A stretch of 64,000 nt of DNA from Flammula alnicola (Eukaryota > Basidiomycota > Agaricomycetes > Agaricales > Strophariaceae). A program made the translations under genes and the position numbers. Positions 1-12,000 of this stretch are shown here, piece by piece. Location: the NCBI GenBank assembly GCA_015499995.1, contig JADNRV010000055.1, positions 1-64,000 of the forward strand, written 5' to 3'. The notes under the pieces are model-generated. The model saw only the letters and a program-made list of their open reading frames with translations. It had not been told where the DNA came from and did no database searches. The first letter of the stretch is position 1. Each line of letters starts with the position of its first letter.

Positions 1-1400
1 CTGATCTTGCTTTGTCTTGTTCTCCAATTGAGAAGATGGCTCTATGCCCTTTAACTTGTCTTTACTTGTCTCAAAAACTATACTTGTGGAAAGAGGCGCG
101 CAGATGTCTTATCTGCTGACACTACAGTCCCTTAACAATGGCCAGAGGCGCGTAGACGCTTTGTCTACCGACACTACAGTCCAGGTCCCCAGATGTCCTT
201 TGACAAAGGGTAGGTTTTGAACAAGTCACTTAGACAGGTTCCTTGGCTTATAACTCTCTTTACTTGTCTTGGCGAATCACTTAGACACGCGTTCTCGTCT
301 TAACAGTTCGTTTATATCGTTACTTGGTTTCTTTTTATATTATGGGACTCTCGTTTTGAAGCTACTTGGTACTTAGAGGTGAAACACTTAAGATATAACT
401 CTTAAGCGCTTGTATCTCGTGGGTGGTAAATTGCTTGTATTCTACGGTGTTACAGGGCTGCTTATATACTACTGAGACGATATATTATTACATAGATGCA
501 ATGACGAGAATATAGAGATTTCATGGGCATTTGTGCGCGAGCGGCGGCCTTGTGGAGTACAGTTTCCGTGCTCATCCGCTCAATCATGCCTTTTTGGTTG
601 GATCGGGAGCTCAGATCGTCGTCGGTTCGGCTAACTTAAGCGCCTAAGACTTAATCCTCCTCGACCGCGTGGTATACAGGCTCGTGACCTTTCGTTTTCA
701 TTGGTATCTTGTCCTGTCATTGGCTATAGACTGACCGGAGCATAGACGCGCCTACATCTCGTCGGAGACGCTCGGGCAATCCTCACCCGTTCTGTCCGAG
801 ATAATGCTCGTGATTAGGGTTGTAACCCTTCGTCCTCTGTACCCGGTATCTTGGTACCCTCGGCATGCATCTGGGATCTCGCTGTGTCGAGTTATGCACC
901 CCGGAAATCTTCCTGTACCAAGTTATTACCCGATATGGTATGTGTTCCCAATTTGGTATCCCTTTGATCCGAGCTTTGATCGGCATTGCTACAGGTGCGT
1001 CTATGGGCGTCTGCTTTACCCCGGCTGCTCCACCGTCCTTGATGCCCTCAGCAATGTCACGCGACCTGTCCTGTAGTGTGCCTAGATGTCCGTTCTTTAA
1101 TCTAGAGATCCGCGCCCTCGCTGTATAGGCCGGATGGTTAAGATATTACTGAAAGGCGCCTATTTCCGTACACTTCATTAGATGTATTGACTAGTATCTC
1201 AATAGTTACTAATGATAATGTCTTTATTAAACCGCGCATTCCTCGTTATCTTGCATAGTTTCCTCTAGTCCTTAGTAGTCTTGTCATTGTAATGTCCGGA
1301 CTTGTAACATTTAGACTACATTGTAAGCTTTACTAAGTGCTAAAAATAGCTCAGGTAAGGAGAATAGTATTCCGTTCAGAGCTAGCCGCTCGCGGTCTCT
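1..1400. other. Gene-free, repeat-like DNA at left edge
   Basis: No convincing coding region on either strand. The short open frames here have no recognisable domain and no plausible splice partners. The stretch is rich in CTTGTCT and ACTTGTC words near its start and in TCTCGT and GGTATC words later. It contains an imperfect direct repeat of about 38 bp at 93-130 and 145-182; both copies start GAGGCGCG and end GACACTACAGTCC. This is most likely decayed transposon sequence, perhaps a terminal repeat, but no element boundary is visible. Confidence 0.5.
93..182. repeat. Imperfect direct repeat, two units of about 38 bp
   Basis: Two units at 93-130 and 145-182 share the GAGGCGCG start and the GACACTACAGTCC end, with a diverged middle. 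The 14-bp spacer is unrelated. This could be part of a terminal repeat or a short local duplication. Nothing coding is attached. Confidence 0.55.
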
Positions 1401-1402
1401 TC

Positions 1403-1600
1403 AATGGATGGCTCACACCTCCTGCAAAATTCGCACACCTCCAGGCCAACTCGAATAAGCGCGATCCGGGTGCTTCCTGAACGAAGCGAGCCAAGGTGTC
1501 TTTAGCCGCAAAGAAGAAAGGGAAAAAGGCAGCAACAGCAGCTCGGAGGAGATCCCCAACAGCTGGTTCCTCTGATGGTCATGATGGTTTGGAGGACTGA
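1403..1600 (+). pseudogene. Basic C-terminal coding remnant with an internal stop
   Basis: One frame reads as a protein tail for 66 codons: it begins NGWLTPPAKFAHLQANSNKR, has one in-frame TGA about 20 codons further on, continues as a Lys/Arg/Ala-rich stretch (AAKKKGKKAATAARRR) and ends DGHDGLED-stop. The basic, then acidic, tail resembles the end of a nuclear or gag-like protein, but no family is recognisable. The internal stop and lack of an upstream frame point to a decayed fragment inside the repeat island. Confidence 0.3.
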
Positions 1601-1695
1601 TATGTGGCGCTGTGTAATTTGGCAGCAGGTAATTCGGGAATTGGTCTCATTTAAAGTGTATAGTGTATGTATCCTACGATTTATGTAATCACAAG

Positions 1696-2150
1696 AACAA
1701 CCTATTCTATAGTCGCAATAACAACCTAGTCTATAGTCAATAACAACCTATTCTATAGTAAATAACAACCTATTCTATAGTGAAGTGAATGCGATGACAG
1801 GTTCATTTTAACCCTTAATAGGTTGATTTTTTGATGTAAAATGCCCGCGATATCAACCTACCGTATAGTGAATCTAATCCGCTACTTGGATGTTATTTAG
1901 CCAGTGATAGGTCAGTTTTCAGTATAATATAGGTTGGTCAACACTCTGTGTCAGGTTGATTATAAACCTTACCGAGCTATTTGTACATAGGTTGAAAAGT
2001 TAAAAAATAGGTTATAAATTAACCAAAGGTGCCAACCTACTTAAAAGGTTGATCACCAACCTAACGAAGATGAAAATCATCCTTTTATTTACTAATATGC
2101 AACCTAACTTAGGTCTAATCCTTAGGTTGACCATCAACCTGGGCCGCCCG
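1696..2150. repeat. Dispersed CAACCTA/TAGGTTG array with a short tandem core
   Basis: The array opens with four near-identical 18-bp units (AACAACCTATTCTATAGT) at 1696, 1720, 1742 and 1764, a period of 22-24 bp. The CAACCTA core then recurs in both orientations to about 2145, as in ATAGGTTG near 1817, 1927 and 1986 and TCAACCT near 1853. Two close inverted pairs lie near 2046-2062 and 2122-2141. Multiple copies of one heptamer in both directions are typical of subterminal transposase-binding regions of cut-and-paste DNA transposons. Assignment to a particular element is inference. Confidence 0.6.
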
Positions 2151-2288
2151 CACAGAGACACTATGCATCCAAATACTGGGAGTTTTGCCTGGATATAACC
2201 CTCAATCACCAGGTATTAATCACCTTGCAGACCATGAATTTCTTTCCGAGTATTGAGATCACTCCCCATATAACAGGAAATATGGCAT

Positions 2289-2370
2289 CCAAACTCAACC
2301 AGGGAGCAGCTCCCAGGTTTCTGCCCAGCAAATTTCTGCTTTCCTGGTTGTTTCCTGGGCAGATTTAGGG
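2289..2370. repeat. Palindrome-rich segment built on CCCAGG/CCTGGG
   Basis: The segment holds a GGGAGC-AGCTCCC palindrome followed by CCCAGG, CTGCCCAG, TCCTGG and TCCTGGGCAG, so the CTGCCCAG and CTGGGCAG arms can pair across about 30 nt. A related CCTGGG/CCCAGG region occurs at 12500-12590. The two regions flank the Plavaka genes and may be remnants of element ends. Confidence 0.4.
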
Positions 2371-2639
2371 TAGTACAGCAGGGGATTTATTCCTGTTTTA
2401 TGGCAAATAACCTCAGATTGATTTCTAGGGATGATTTCTTCTCATTTCACAGGTGAGAAGAGGTCATAAAAACTCTTATATTTGATAGTAATACAATGAA
2501 TAGTCTGTAATATATATCTTATACAAGGAATGGCAGGATAGGATGAGATAGAGAATGTATCTAAGATTCAAGAATGAGCGACCTGCACATAAAATGGTAG
2601 TGAGGTAGGAAAATCAAAAACTTATAGTTGCTCTCTTGA

Positions 2640-3064
2640 ACTCGATGCCATGGCCACTGATGAATGAGTTTGAGGATGCTTTCCAGATTCTGGTAATGTT
2701 TGGGCAGGGCCTTTGTTATCGTCCTCATCCTACAAGAAATCCTGATTGCCACCACCTGGGAATTCTGCATCACCTGAATCATTGGAAAACTCTTCATCAC
2801 TGTCAAAACCAATGAACTTTCTTCTCTTTCTAGGCTGCTGGTTATCCTCCGAGGTGGTGTCATCATTCTGGAATTTGGGAGAGAGTTGGCAAGAAATGGT
2901 GCACTTTCTCTTTTGAGTGGGCAGCAATGGGTCTTCCTCTGACTCGTCAACCCCAGTAAGAATAGGTTCCAGAGCATACTGCTTAGAACCATGGAAAACT
3001 GTCCTGCTCCTGACAAACAGTTCATGTCAGTGAGCTGCGGTAGAATTCTCCAAAAAGCTGGCAT
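2640..3064 (-). pseudogene. Acidic nuclear-protein-like coding remnant
   Basis: On the minus strand one frame reads through about 80 codons of protein-like sequence (HGSKQYALEPILTGVDESEE), followed by a Lys/Arg cluster that looks like a nuclear localisation signal (QQPRKRRKF) and an acidic stretch (IGFDSDEEFSNDSGDAEF). It ends at a stop near 2730. An in-frame TGA lies about 10 codons into the readable part near the 5' end. No family is recognisable. It is probably the tail of a transposon-linked gene or an upstream-truncated copy. Confidence 0.35.
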
Positions 3065-3373
3065 TTACTGCTATCTCTGGTATATAGAATCTGTCCTCAG
3101 CTACTTTTGTTGGTGTTGTTCCATAGACAGAAATCTGTAATCTACTGCTTTATCTGCTTTGCTCAGTGATGGTCTGTAATGCGGTCATCCGCGTCTATCC
3201 ATATTCAGCTGCACAAAACCGATTACAATCTGTGAATTACTGTACAACATACTAAGCTACATACTAATAGACGCACTCAGTGCAAGTCCGATACCCAGAA
3301 GCACATTTGAAGCATAAGAGGAATATAAAAGCAATGAGAATAACATACACTTCACGAGAGTCCTTCATTTTTG

Positions 3374-5543
3374 CTAGCGAGCAGCTTCTTTCTTCTTTTC
3401 GCGTGACAGAGCCTCATATTTCTGAATATACAGTGAGATTTTATCGAAATACAAAGGACAAAGATGACTTACTTTGACAGTCTCACGATCCAGAGTATGC
3501 CAAACGACCTTGAACTCAGCGACCGTCACTTTGTGGGTTGCGAGGTATTCGATTGCAAATAAGTTACTAAGGGATGTCTTCAGCATTTCCAGCTATAACA
3601 AAATTATGAGACTCATTACTCACCGTGGTGTGACAGACTTTGTTGGTTCCATAGGCTTTTCAGCTTTCTTACTCGAGCTTTTCGTGGCAGGCAGTGATGG
3701 TTCGGATGCAGTGCTAGTAGATGGCATCAGATTTTCAAGGACCGGTGCTAAGTGCTCCTCAGGAGGCTTTGGGATATCCATGTTGGAGCTGTTTCATGTA
3801 ATCAGTAGATTATACACCACGAAAAGAATGAACTTACAACATATCTGCCTAGAGATATGATTTTGGATTGACGGAAGTGAGGATGGTGGTTATCTGAACT
3901 CACCTGTATGCGACCTCGAACTCTAGAACTTCGCAGCAGGAGAACATGACTGTTTTCTTTTACTGTGGCAGCATCTTCTGTCAAACCCAAACCCTGCACG
4001 GTGTCCTGTATGTTTAACGTCATTGACTTGTTCCCAACTTTTGAACAAGAGAATACTTAAGTATGAAACATACATCTGACAATGCGCCAGGGTGGGTAGT
4101 AGCTGCACTGCTACTATCACTTGGGGTCGAAATTATTGATGGTGGCGCAGGTGGTTGATCTGACGAGGTGGCTGCGGGGGAATCTGTAGTTAATGAGGTG
4201 AAAGACGGTGACTAAAAGTTAAAGCTAATCAACGAAGGGGAAATCCATAGAACAAGAATGTGGGACTTACAGGGAGCGACTCTTGGGCATTGTTTGATGG
4301 CTCCATTGGATGTACTGGAGCTGGGCGGTCAAGGTCCTGATCCAAAGGAACATTTGCTGCCGGAGGGGATCTCTCTCTCTCATTGGAGACATTACCATCG
4401 TTGTCAAGATCGATAACATTTCGAGGTGCCTTTGGCAGCATAAACTCTCGGGGTCACTTCGGTTTCTTTGCTGGCTGAAGCTTCTGGGCATCATTGTCAT
4501 CGTCGTTGAGCTCGACCTTCCGCTTCATGTTTATCGATGGCATGTCACCTGTTTTAATGATTAAATGATGCACATAAAGGGCAGGAAATTTACAGACACT
4601 TGAGTTTACCAGATTCGCGCTGGCGACTGGTCCAGTCAGAGTATTTGATGGTCGTGTACGCTTCAACCTTCCAATCATCTTTACAGAGGCAAGATTCTTC
4701 GAATTTGGTGCGCATGGAGTTACTGAAAAACTCTTTCGCAAACTTTGTCTTTGTCTTCCAGTGTGTTGGGTCCTGGCGAGCTGAATGGAGTGAGTTCCAT
4801 ACCATACATGCTTCCTCGTAGATAACTGATTGATGAGTCTTCGAGATGTAAATCCCTTCGCTATCGGTCAGAAACTTAAGTCTGGAGGGATTATTCCCCT
4901 TTGACCATTCACTTTGGATGTGCTTCCTCCACTGAGGTTTGTCATAGTAAGGTTCATTTTTGCAGTCCTCCTCACAGTAAAGCAGCAGTGAAGGTGGCAG
5001 TGTGAGAGTGTGATGTGACGATTCAGGTGGATGGACAGACAAGGAAGGCAGGGACAGGGGGGCCTGAGACGGAGTGGTATTTCTGTCTTTCAGAAGGGAG
5101 ATAATTTCCCTTCGGGGGCCGGAGACCATCAGAACGATTCAGGAGATACATATATGCACTAAAAATAATAAAATGCTTACCTTTTCACATCTAGTTCTGC
5201 CCTAAGATGCATGCATTCCTGGAATAGGTCCATGTATGCGTGGTTTTGGGATGCAAAAAGCATCTCTTTTGATGCTGAACCAACCATAGAGTGCATCTTG
5301 CTGCCCATGGTGACCATGAGCTGGACAGCCACTATTCTCTGACTGTAACATCGTTACCGACCTGTTAGAATGTTAAACTGCCTTAGGGCTTTTACTACTC
5401 ACCGTTCTTGTATTTTGTGCTGTTGGTTGATTGGTCTGTTCAGGGAAATTGAAGGAATTTCCAGCGGTGTCTGCGAGTGACCCTGGGTTGTAGTTGTTGT
5501 AGCTATTAGTGGTTGTATTCCAGTATTCGGTGCCTGAGTACAT
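3374..5543 (-). CDS. Unidentified multi-exon protein in the transposon island
   Basis: I do not recognise this gene, but the splicing logic is good. The first exon starts MYSGTEYWNTTTNSYNNYNP. The next reads as a helical segment with QLMVTMGSKMHSMVGSASKE and QNHAYMDLFQECMHLRAELD. A larger exon at about 4600-5120 contains YYDKPQWRKHIQSEWSKG and many charged residues. Ser/Pro/Thr-rich exons with short basic clusters (KRKVELNDDDND, AKKPK) follow. The last join removes a 58-nt intron and gives VKKYEALSREKKKEAAR-stop. Nuclear-type signals and coiled-coil tendency suggest a DNA- or chromatin-associated protein. The setting between repeats and Plavaka genes suggests a transposon passenger or a repeated gene family. 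The exon chain in the middle is uncertain. Confidence 0.4.
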
Positions 5544-5657
5544 GGCCAGGATTCTGGAGGAGAAAGAGGGTAAAGAGAGAAATGGAGGGAGGAGAACATT
5601 GACGCAATGCCGACAGGCAAACACGTCCAAGTCATGTGCTCGGATTTGCCACGGCCT

Positions 5658-5930
5658 CTAAGTTGGAGTCTTTTCTGCTTTGCCAGGAGGACATTGATGT
5701 ACCCAGCTCTCCTGCAATGCATGCACGATGACCACTCGACGACCACAACCAAAACGACTGCAGCGTATGAGTGGTGCCATAAAGTGAGTTCCACATTCAC
5801 AGATCGATTGAGCTTGTGCCCAGGCTCTCAATTTGTTTGCTATCAATTGATGCGATGGCTTACCCATACCACATCCCTTTAGCCTCACACAGCCAGCACA
5901 ACGAGGACAAGGCAGAGTGCGTGTAGGACC
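5658..5930 (-). pseudogene. Cysteine-cluster (zinc-ribbon-like) coding fragment
   Basis: One minus-strand frame encodes a cysteine cluster, CPRCAGCVRLKGCG, followed about 25 residues later by CECG and then CSRFGCG. The spacing suggests a small zinc-binding module. The frame closes at 5658 without a clear partner exon. Cys clusters of this kind accompany several fungal DNA transposases, so it may belong to the unidentified gene downstream on the same strand or to a separate decayed element. The family is not identified. Confidence 0.3.
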
Positions 5931-6099
5931 CAGATGTTAATTTTATGGCTGAGGTGCCTTACAGAGGTCTGTCCTTTTTTTATTCCACAAAATCCAAAAA
6001 CTCAATCTCTCCACCGCAGATGAGTTCGTTCCTTATCGCAACTCGCGACTCAGATACAGGCTTGGCGCAATGCCTTGAAAATGCATCATCTTCAACCTG

Positions 6100-6900
6100 C
6101 CAGCACGACGTTGAAAGACTGGGATGCCGAGGAGGGGCCCAGCGCTGTTGGTGCCACACAACCCACATCAGGCCACCTGACCTGAAATGCCCACAGAGAA
6201 CTGGGACAATGGCTTTGAGGATGTGCGTAACTCGCCCAAGAAACACATCTCGACACCGCACCGCCAGAGAGAAGAAAGCTGGGATGACGATCTCGATGAT
6301 GACCAGGACGACAGCGCTGAGTTTGGCCTGTTCATGGAGAAGGAGGAAGATAGGGCTGTCACCGCCAGATCTTGCCGTGCAGTGATCTTTCACTTTTCGT
6401 CGACACCCTCACCTCTACCTCCACAGCCCCCTTCTCTACCCTTACCTTTTCTCATGAACCAACCACCGTCAATGGCTTCATACCTTGCGCAGGATCAACA
6501 TTTCCCACAATGGTCTCCCACCTCGTCTGTCTTTTCCGTGCCCAATACTGTCAACACTTACTCTTCCACGGTGCAGCTATGCCCCACCTCAGCCTTTGCC
6601 CTCCTTCCACCCTCGCCGCCTGTACACAAAGAATGTGAGCACTGTTGGCTCAGGAAGCAGGAGCTGCACAGGACGGTATTGAGCTGTGTACCCGGCGTCA
6701 GCGTCAGCGTCAGGCAGAGCAGCTTCAGCAGGAGCTGGACGAGTCAGCAGCAGGTGAGGCCGGTGTCGACGGCTATGGGGGGGTTGAGTACGATGATGAC
6801 AAGCCCAGGAACAACGTGGAGCAAGCTCATCAGGCAGAAGAGTTTGGGGTTCGTGCAGCTGCGGAGGGGGTTTGGAGGGCATGGAGGGGTGGGATAATGG
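6100..6900 (+). pseudogene. Broken fragment of a host-like WDDDF-motif protein
   Basis: Plus-strand frames preserve host-like motifs over about 240 codons: TTLKDWDAEEGPSAVG, NWDNGFEDVRNSPKK, ESWDDDLDDDQDDSAEFGLF, then SVFSVPNTVNTYSST and TSAFALLPPSPPVHKE. An in-frame stop separates the first motif from the second, and the right end degenerates. The repeated WDxxFED acidic motifs and the Ser/Pro linker recall Byr4/Bfa1-type septation GAP proteins of basidiomycetes. That identification is from memory and weak. It sits directly 3' of the minus-strand Plavaka transposase, so it may be a captured or transposon-disrupted host gene piece. Confidence 0.35.
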
Positions 6901-7011
6901 GGTCGTTGGGAATGGAAATGGGTATGGGCATGGGATCGCACTCTGGCATTTATGTACATTATATAACACATACAGTAGCTAAGTAATTAGTAAAGCAATA
7001 CTCCATATAAT

Positions 7012-9010
7012 TTATATTGTCTCATCTTCATATCCAAAGAGCTGTATGTCGTCTAAGCCGGGTTTTTTAACTACAAACCAGAGGTTTTCTGGATCACCCT
7101 CGAGATAGGGAAGCGGCTGCATCGAAACCACAGAAATAATCACAGTAAATGGAATACATACAATGCTTTCTTGTCCAAGATAGGCGCATGCATAGAGCAT
7201 CTGATATGATTCCTCCAACATCTGTGCATTTGGCAGTCCGTACACTGAGATAACAGCATATGCAACTTGGTTGCCATCTTCATCGTCATCTTTACTGAGA
7301 AAGTAGAATTGTACTTTGCCAAATTGAATATTGCTGTCAATTGTAAACTGGCTCACTGGTTAGAAAGACAATTACCAAGATACTAGCAGCTTACCTTGAC
7401 ATTACAAGTGTTTCTTTTGTTCTCAGCACTTCGTTTGTTCTCGGAATACAGACTTCGTGCTATTTGGCCATTTGGCAATTGAAGGCGGCCCCATTTCTGC
7501 CGCTTTTCCTTGTTGCAAACTTCTCGTATGGCACCGAATTCCTGGATCGAAAATCCTTGTGCAATGGGTTCACGGGGCCGAAGGAGCACATATCCAGAAC
7601 CGAGTTCACGAGAGAATCGAGGAAGCTTGGGAAGGAGATCTTTGTCAAGTTCAGGGTATATGGCTTTTATTGCATTGGATTGAGCTTTTTGAAGCACTAG
7701 CTGGGCAAGATTTCCATATGGATTTCAAGGCTGTCGGATTCCTTTTCCTAGCTCGCCAATAGCATGCTTCATTGTGTACTGGTCGGTATGAATTCCGTTC
7801 CCTACACGGAAAATCTCAGGTGATGTGTGGAGTAGGGCATGGAGGCAGGGGCGATTGAAATGAAGTCGATCAACACATCATTGATAATAGATATTTTTGT
7901 ATTCTTCCATAAATTGAACAAAGAATGTGTGAGCGTCTTTTGCTTGCCATCCTGTTATGGATCGCTGGGTCATGATGTGCACAGCTCGGACAAGCTTGCA
8001 AAAGTTTCTCCAGTATTTCCGTTTGAGAACCACTCGGAAGAATCCAGGTCCAAGACCAAAGATGTAGAGGTAGTACTCCATTGCTTTATATCCACTCGAT
8101 ATTTTTGCAGCGGGATTTTGAGGAGGACGGTGGAAGAATGATGGAAAGAATTTGGTGGTAGTGGCTACAAGTTTTCCATGTGATTGCCATAGGTTATTAT
8201 CCATAAAAGCTGCCCACTCACAGGTCCATTTATCGTCAGTGGACTCGCATGTCAATGTTCCTCACCAATGAGAAAGGAGAAGATCAGTAACGTTGAGGCA
8301 GAAAAGGTGCATGAGATCGACAGTAAAACAGAGTGGAACTTTCAGCATGTAAGATGGATGTAGGCCGCTCAGAATAGATGGTTTGCTGATTTCTGTGGAT
8401 TTACGGTTCTTCTTGTAGTCATTCTGGTCAACGGAGTCTACGACAAGAGCAAGATTTGCTACGTAGGTTTCCGGAGAAATCTGGGGTTCGAATTTTCGGA
8501 AATCGAAGTCGGGATGGTTGCAATCGTGAACGGTGTAATTATTCAGCCATAGGTGAGCTGCAAAATAATGACCACTTGATGGTTTATGGCGGCCCAGCAT
8601 AGGACAACCTTTTCTGCAACCTTGAGCACCGTAATGTCCAACGCAACCATCGACTTCAACCAAGCCAAGCGCATCAGCTGTTGCACATAGAAGAAAAGTG
8701 CGCAATGATACTACGGACTACTTGATTGCATCATAGACCTTGATTCCAGCACCGTTGTCCTCCCACTGAATCACAGAAAAATGGTGGAATGTTCAAAAGA
8801 GAAAAGAGTCGATATTTTATTTTTGGGTTTATTGGGACCAGGAATGATTGCCACAGGGAGAATGTGCTTGGACCGATACCGTGTTTTTGGATCGTAGTTT
8901 GTGATGATCCAGATTGCGATCCAAGTATCAGATTTTTTATTTTGATAGAGCTGTGCTCCGTCAAGTGAAAAGATTACTGTCGCATTTCGATGACTTATTC
9001 TCTTTCTCTG
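7012..9010 (-). mobile_element. Plavaka-type transposase, 5'-truncated
   Basis: Minus-strand exons give a long stretch of Plavaka (Tnp2-like, CACTA-related) transposase. In order they read VIFSLDGAQLYQNKKSDTW, ILPVAIIPGPNKPK, LNIPPFFCDSVGGQRCWNQG, HPDFDFRKFEPQISPETYV, then VDLMHLFCLNVTDLLLSHW, NLWQSHGKLVATTTKFFPSF, ISSGYKAMEYYLYIFGLGPG and the C-terminal VVSMQPLPYLEGDPEN and VVKKPGLDDIQLFGYEDE before the stop. The product would cut and paste the element. Most frames are open but need several short introns or indels to join. The conserved region runs right up to the start codon of the plus-strand copy at 9031, where it stops abruptly, so the N-terminal third is missing. Probably non-autonomous. 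Confidence 0.8.
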
Positions 9011-9030
9011 ACTTGCAATTCTTGTATGCT

Positions 9031-12000
9031 ATGCCTCCACAAAAAAGGCCTGTCTCAACCATGAAGCATGTCTGCCCATGCTGCAATAAAGAACTCAGTA
9101 ATAAAACAATAGAAAATCATCTCTCAGAAAAACACATCCCGACTCGGATCAAAGTTACAAGGCAACAGGACCAGCAATCATCATCTGACAATCTGGCCTC
9201 AAGCAATCTTGCTTCAAGCGATCTTGACATTGACTCAAGTGATATCAACTTTACCAGCTCTGAAGATGGGGATATAGATTCTGATGACAAGGATGAGCAT
9301 GAGCCCATTGCATACTCCAAGCCCAACTTTGACAGCCACATCAGCAGTGATCAAGGCATTAACAATAATCCTGCCAATGCTTGGTCGGGTCACTATGCCA
9401 AGGTTCACAACTATGAGAGTAATGAAGATGAAGATCCTGACTTCGAGCTTGCCAATGCTTGGTCAGGTCACCGTGGCGAGGTCCATGACTACTACAGTGA
9501 TGATGAAGACAGTTCTGATGAGCAAGAAGATGGAATTCTGGAAGGATGCAAGGAATGAGATGAAGGTAAAGGAATGCGAGATGGAGATGGATTGGGCATG
9601 GAGGATTTGATTGGCGAAGAGTGTGAGTGCTTGATGGCAGAGTTTCATGCATGCATTTTTTTTTTCTGATCTTATCTTGATTGATCTAACATCTTTTAGT
9701 GGAGGAATTGTCAGAGGACAATATTGAAATGTTAAAGGCATTTTCTTTAAAGGTAGAAGACAATATGTCGGATGATACTTGGGTGAAAATGATGCATACC
9801 TTCCATTAACACAACATACCCTCTTTGAAGGTCACAAAAGTGTGTGTTGAATTTCTTTCTGCTTATCGCCCTGTCCCATATGATTGTTGTATCAATCCTT
9901 GCATATGCTTTGTTGGACCACATGCTGATAAAACCCACTGTCACTACTGCAAGGAAGCACACAAAAATATCCATGATCGCCCACAGACAACATTTTTATA
10001 TTCACTGATTATTCCTTGCCTCATAGTGATGTTCAAGAACCTGAAATCATCATATGCATGTCATACCGTGGAACCTACACTTGTAACTGCCAAATTGTCT
10101 GGGACTTATTTGATGGTGAGAACTACCAGAATCTTATGGAGGAATATGTGACCATTGGTGAAGTCAAACAGAAACACAAGTTCTTTGAAGATGACTGTGA
10201 TATCGCTTTTGGCCTCTCTCTCAATGGCTTTTGTCCATTCAAATGATGAAGCCAGACCTGTTGGCCACTTATACTGTTCAATTACAATCTCCCTCCTGAG
10301 ATTTGTAACCGACTTGCCAACATTCTATGTGTTGGTGTTATACCTGGCCCCTTTAAGCCAAAGGTCGCAGCTTTCAACCAGAAACAGGATGCACTCTTTG
10401 TGCTTCATGCATACCTTGTCGCTGTCTTTGGTGACATTCTGGCAATATCTATGATAATGTGCATGAAAGGTCACAACATGATTTTCCCATGTCATATGTG
10501 CATGATCAAAGGTGTATGTGTGCCTCATTCCTGATCAACAACTCACTATGTTCCACTTTATTGAGAAAACCACTCTTCTGTCTCCATACCTGCTGATATT
10601 CCTGAGATTGCAACCTATGATCCTGCCAACCTACCTCTCTGAACGCATGAGGAATTTCTTCACCAAGCCAACCATGTTCAATTTGCAGATAGCAGCACTG
10701 AAGAGCAGCGATGTCACTGCCGATGTGCCAAGGCTTGTGGTATCAAAGGAATTCCGCTGCTTTCACATTTGCCCTCACTGCACTTTCCATCTTCCTTTCT
10801 GTTCGACTTCATGCATCTAATATATGAAAACCTGATCTTGAACCTCGTCCGTCTATGGACTGAGAAGTTTAAAGGTCTTGACGAAGGTGCCAAGTCCTAT
10901 GAGCTCTGTCCTGGTGTCTGGGAGGCAATTGGTGAGGCAACCAAAGCTTCAGAGTCAACAATTTCATCCACATATGGACCGCAGCCTCAAAACATTGCTG
11001 AGGACATGTCTGCTTGTACCACTGATTTGTGGTCATTCTGGGCACTCTACCTTGGTCCTGTCCTTCTTTGTGGATGCTTTCTCAAGCGAGAGTATTATGA
11101 CCACTTCGTTAAGCTCGTTAAGCTCATCAACAAGTGTCTTCAATTTGAGATGGTCAGAGATGAAATTGCTGAAATTAGAGAGGGATTCAAAGAGTGGGTC
11201 AAGGGTTTTGAATGGTTTGTCATATTCATTTTATTCTGAATGAAGACTGATGCCTAATTTCTCTAGGATTTATTATCAGTACTCTCCGGACCGTCTTTCT
11301 ACTTGTCCACTCATTGTGCATGCACTTCTACATATCGCTGATGGTATCAAAGTGATGGGTCCCATTTGGGCATACTGGGCATTCCCCATGGAGCACTTTT
11401 GTGGACATCTTTTATGGTGTATCAAGAGCCGTTGATATCCATTTGCTAACATAGATTCATATGTAACTGCAGTCGCCCAGCTAGATCAAATCAAGACTCG
11501 ATATAGCGCCCACGATCAGCTGGCCCTCCATCCTCGAAAGGAAGGAAACTCTCAAGAGTATGCCTTTAAAGGCTGTAAGTTTCTCACCGCTTACCACAAC
11601 AGTTCATTCTTGATACCATCTCTAGATCCTCACTCCATCCTTTGCTTTCCTTGGAACAAGGAGCCCAAGATCTCCACTGGTCTCCAAAGCAAGATCCTCG
11701 CTACACTGGCAACATGATATGACACCACATGTTCTGTTGTATGCCATCATTTTTCCACTGAAAATGTCGAGTTCTGGGGGAAACTTTGTCGACTTGAGGG
11801 TGGAGACACTATGTGAGCAGCCAAAATGACACAAAGTCAAGTGCGGAGGATGGCCTCGATGCTTCATTTGTGAGGGTATGTGCCACTGATCAGCAGTAAA
11901 TTGAATGTTAGACTAATAACCACTTTTTCCTTAGTATGCGCTATATGTGGACAAGGACATGCATTCCAAGCAGAAGCCCATATTCAAACTGAAGATGTTC

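Noticed and set aside
783..1128. Overlapping 67-90 codon frames on both strands
   Set aside because: Composition and overlap on both strands suggest chance; no domain and no partner exon.
1..1400. Possible telomere or subtelomeric repeat at the left end
   Set aside because: No TTAGGG or CCCTAA tandem arrays are present; only ordinary decayed repeat DNA.
7457..7762. Plus-strand 101-codon frame
   Set aside because: Shadow of the minus-strand Plavaka transposase, whose motifs are clear in this stretch.
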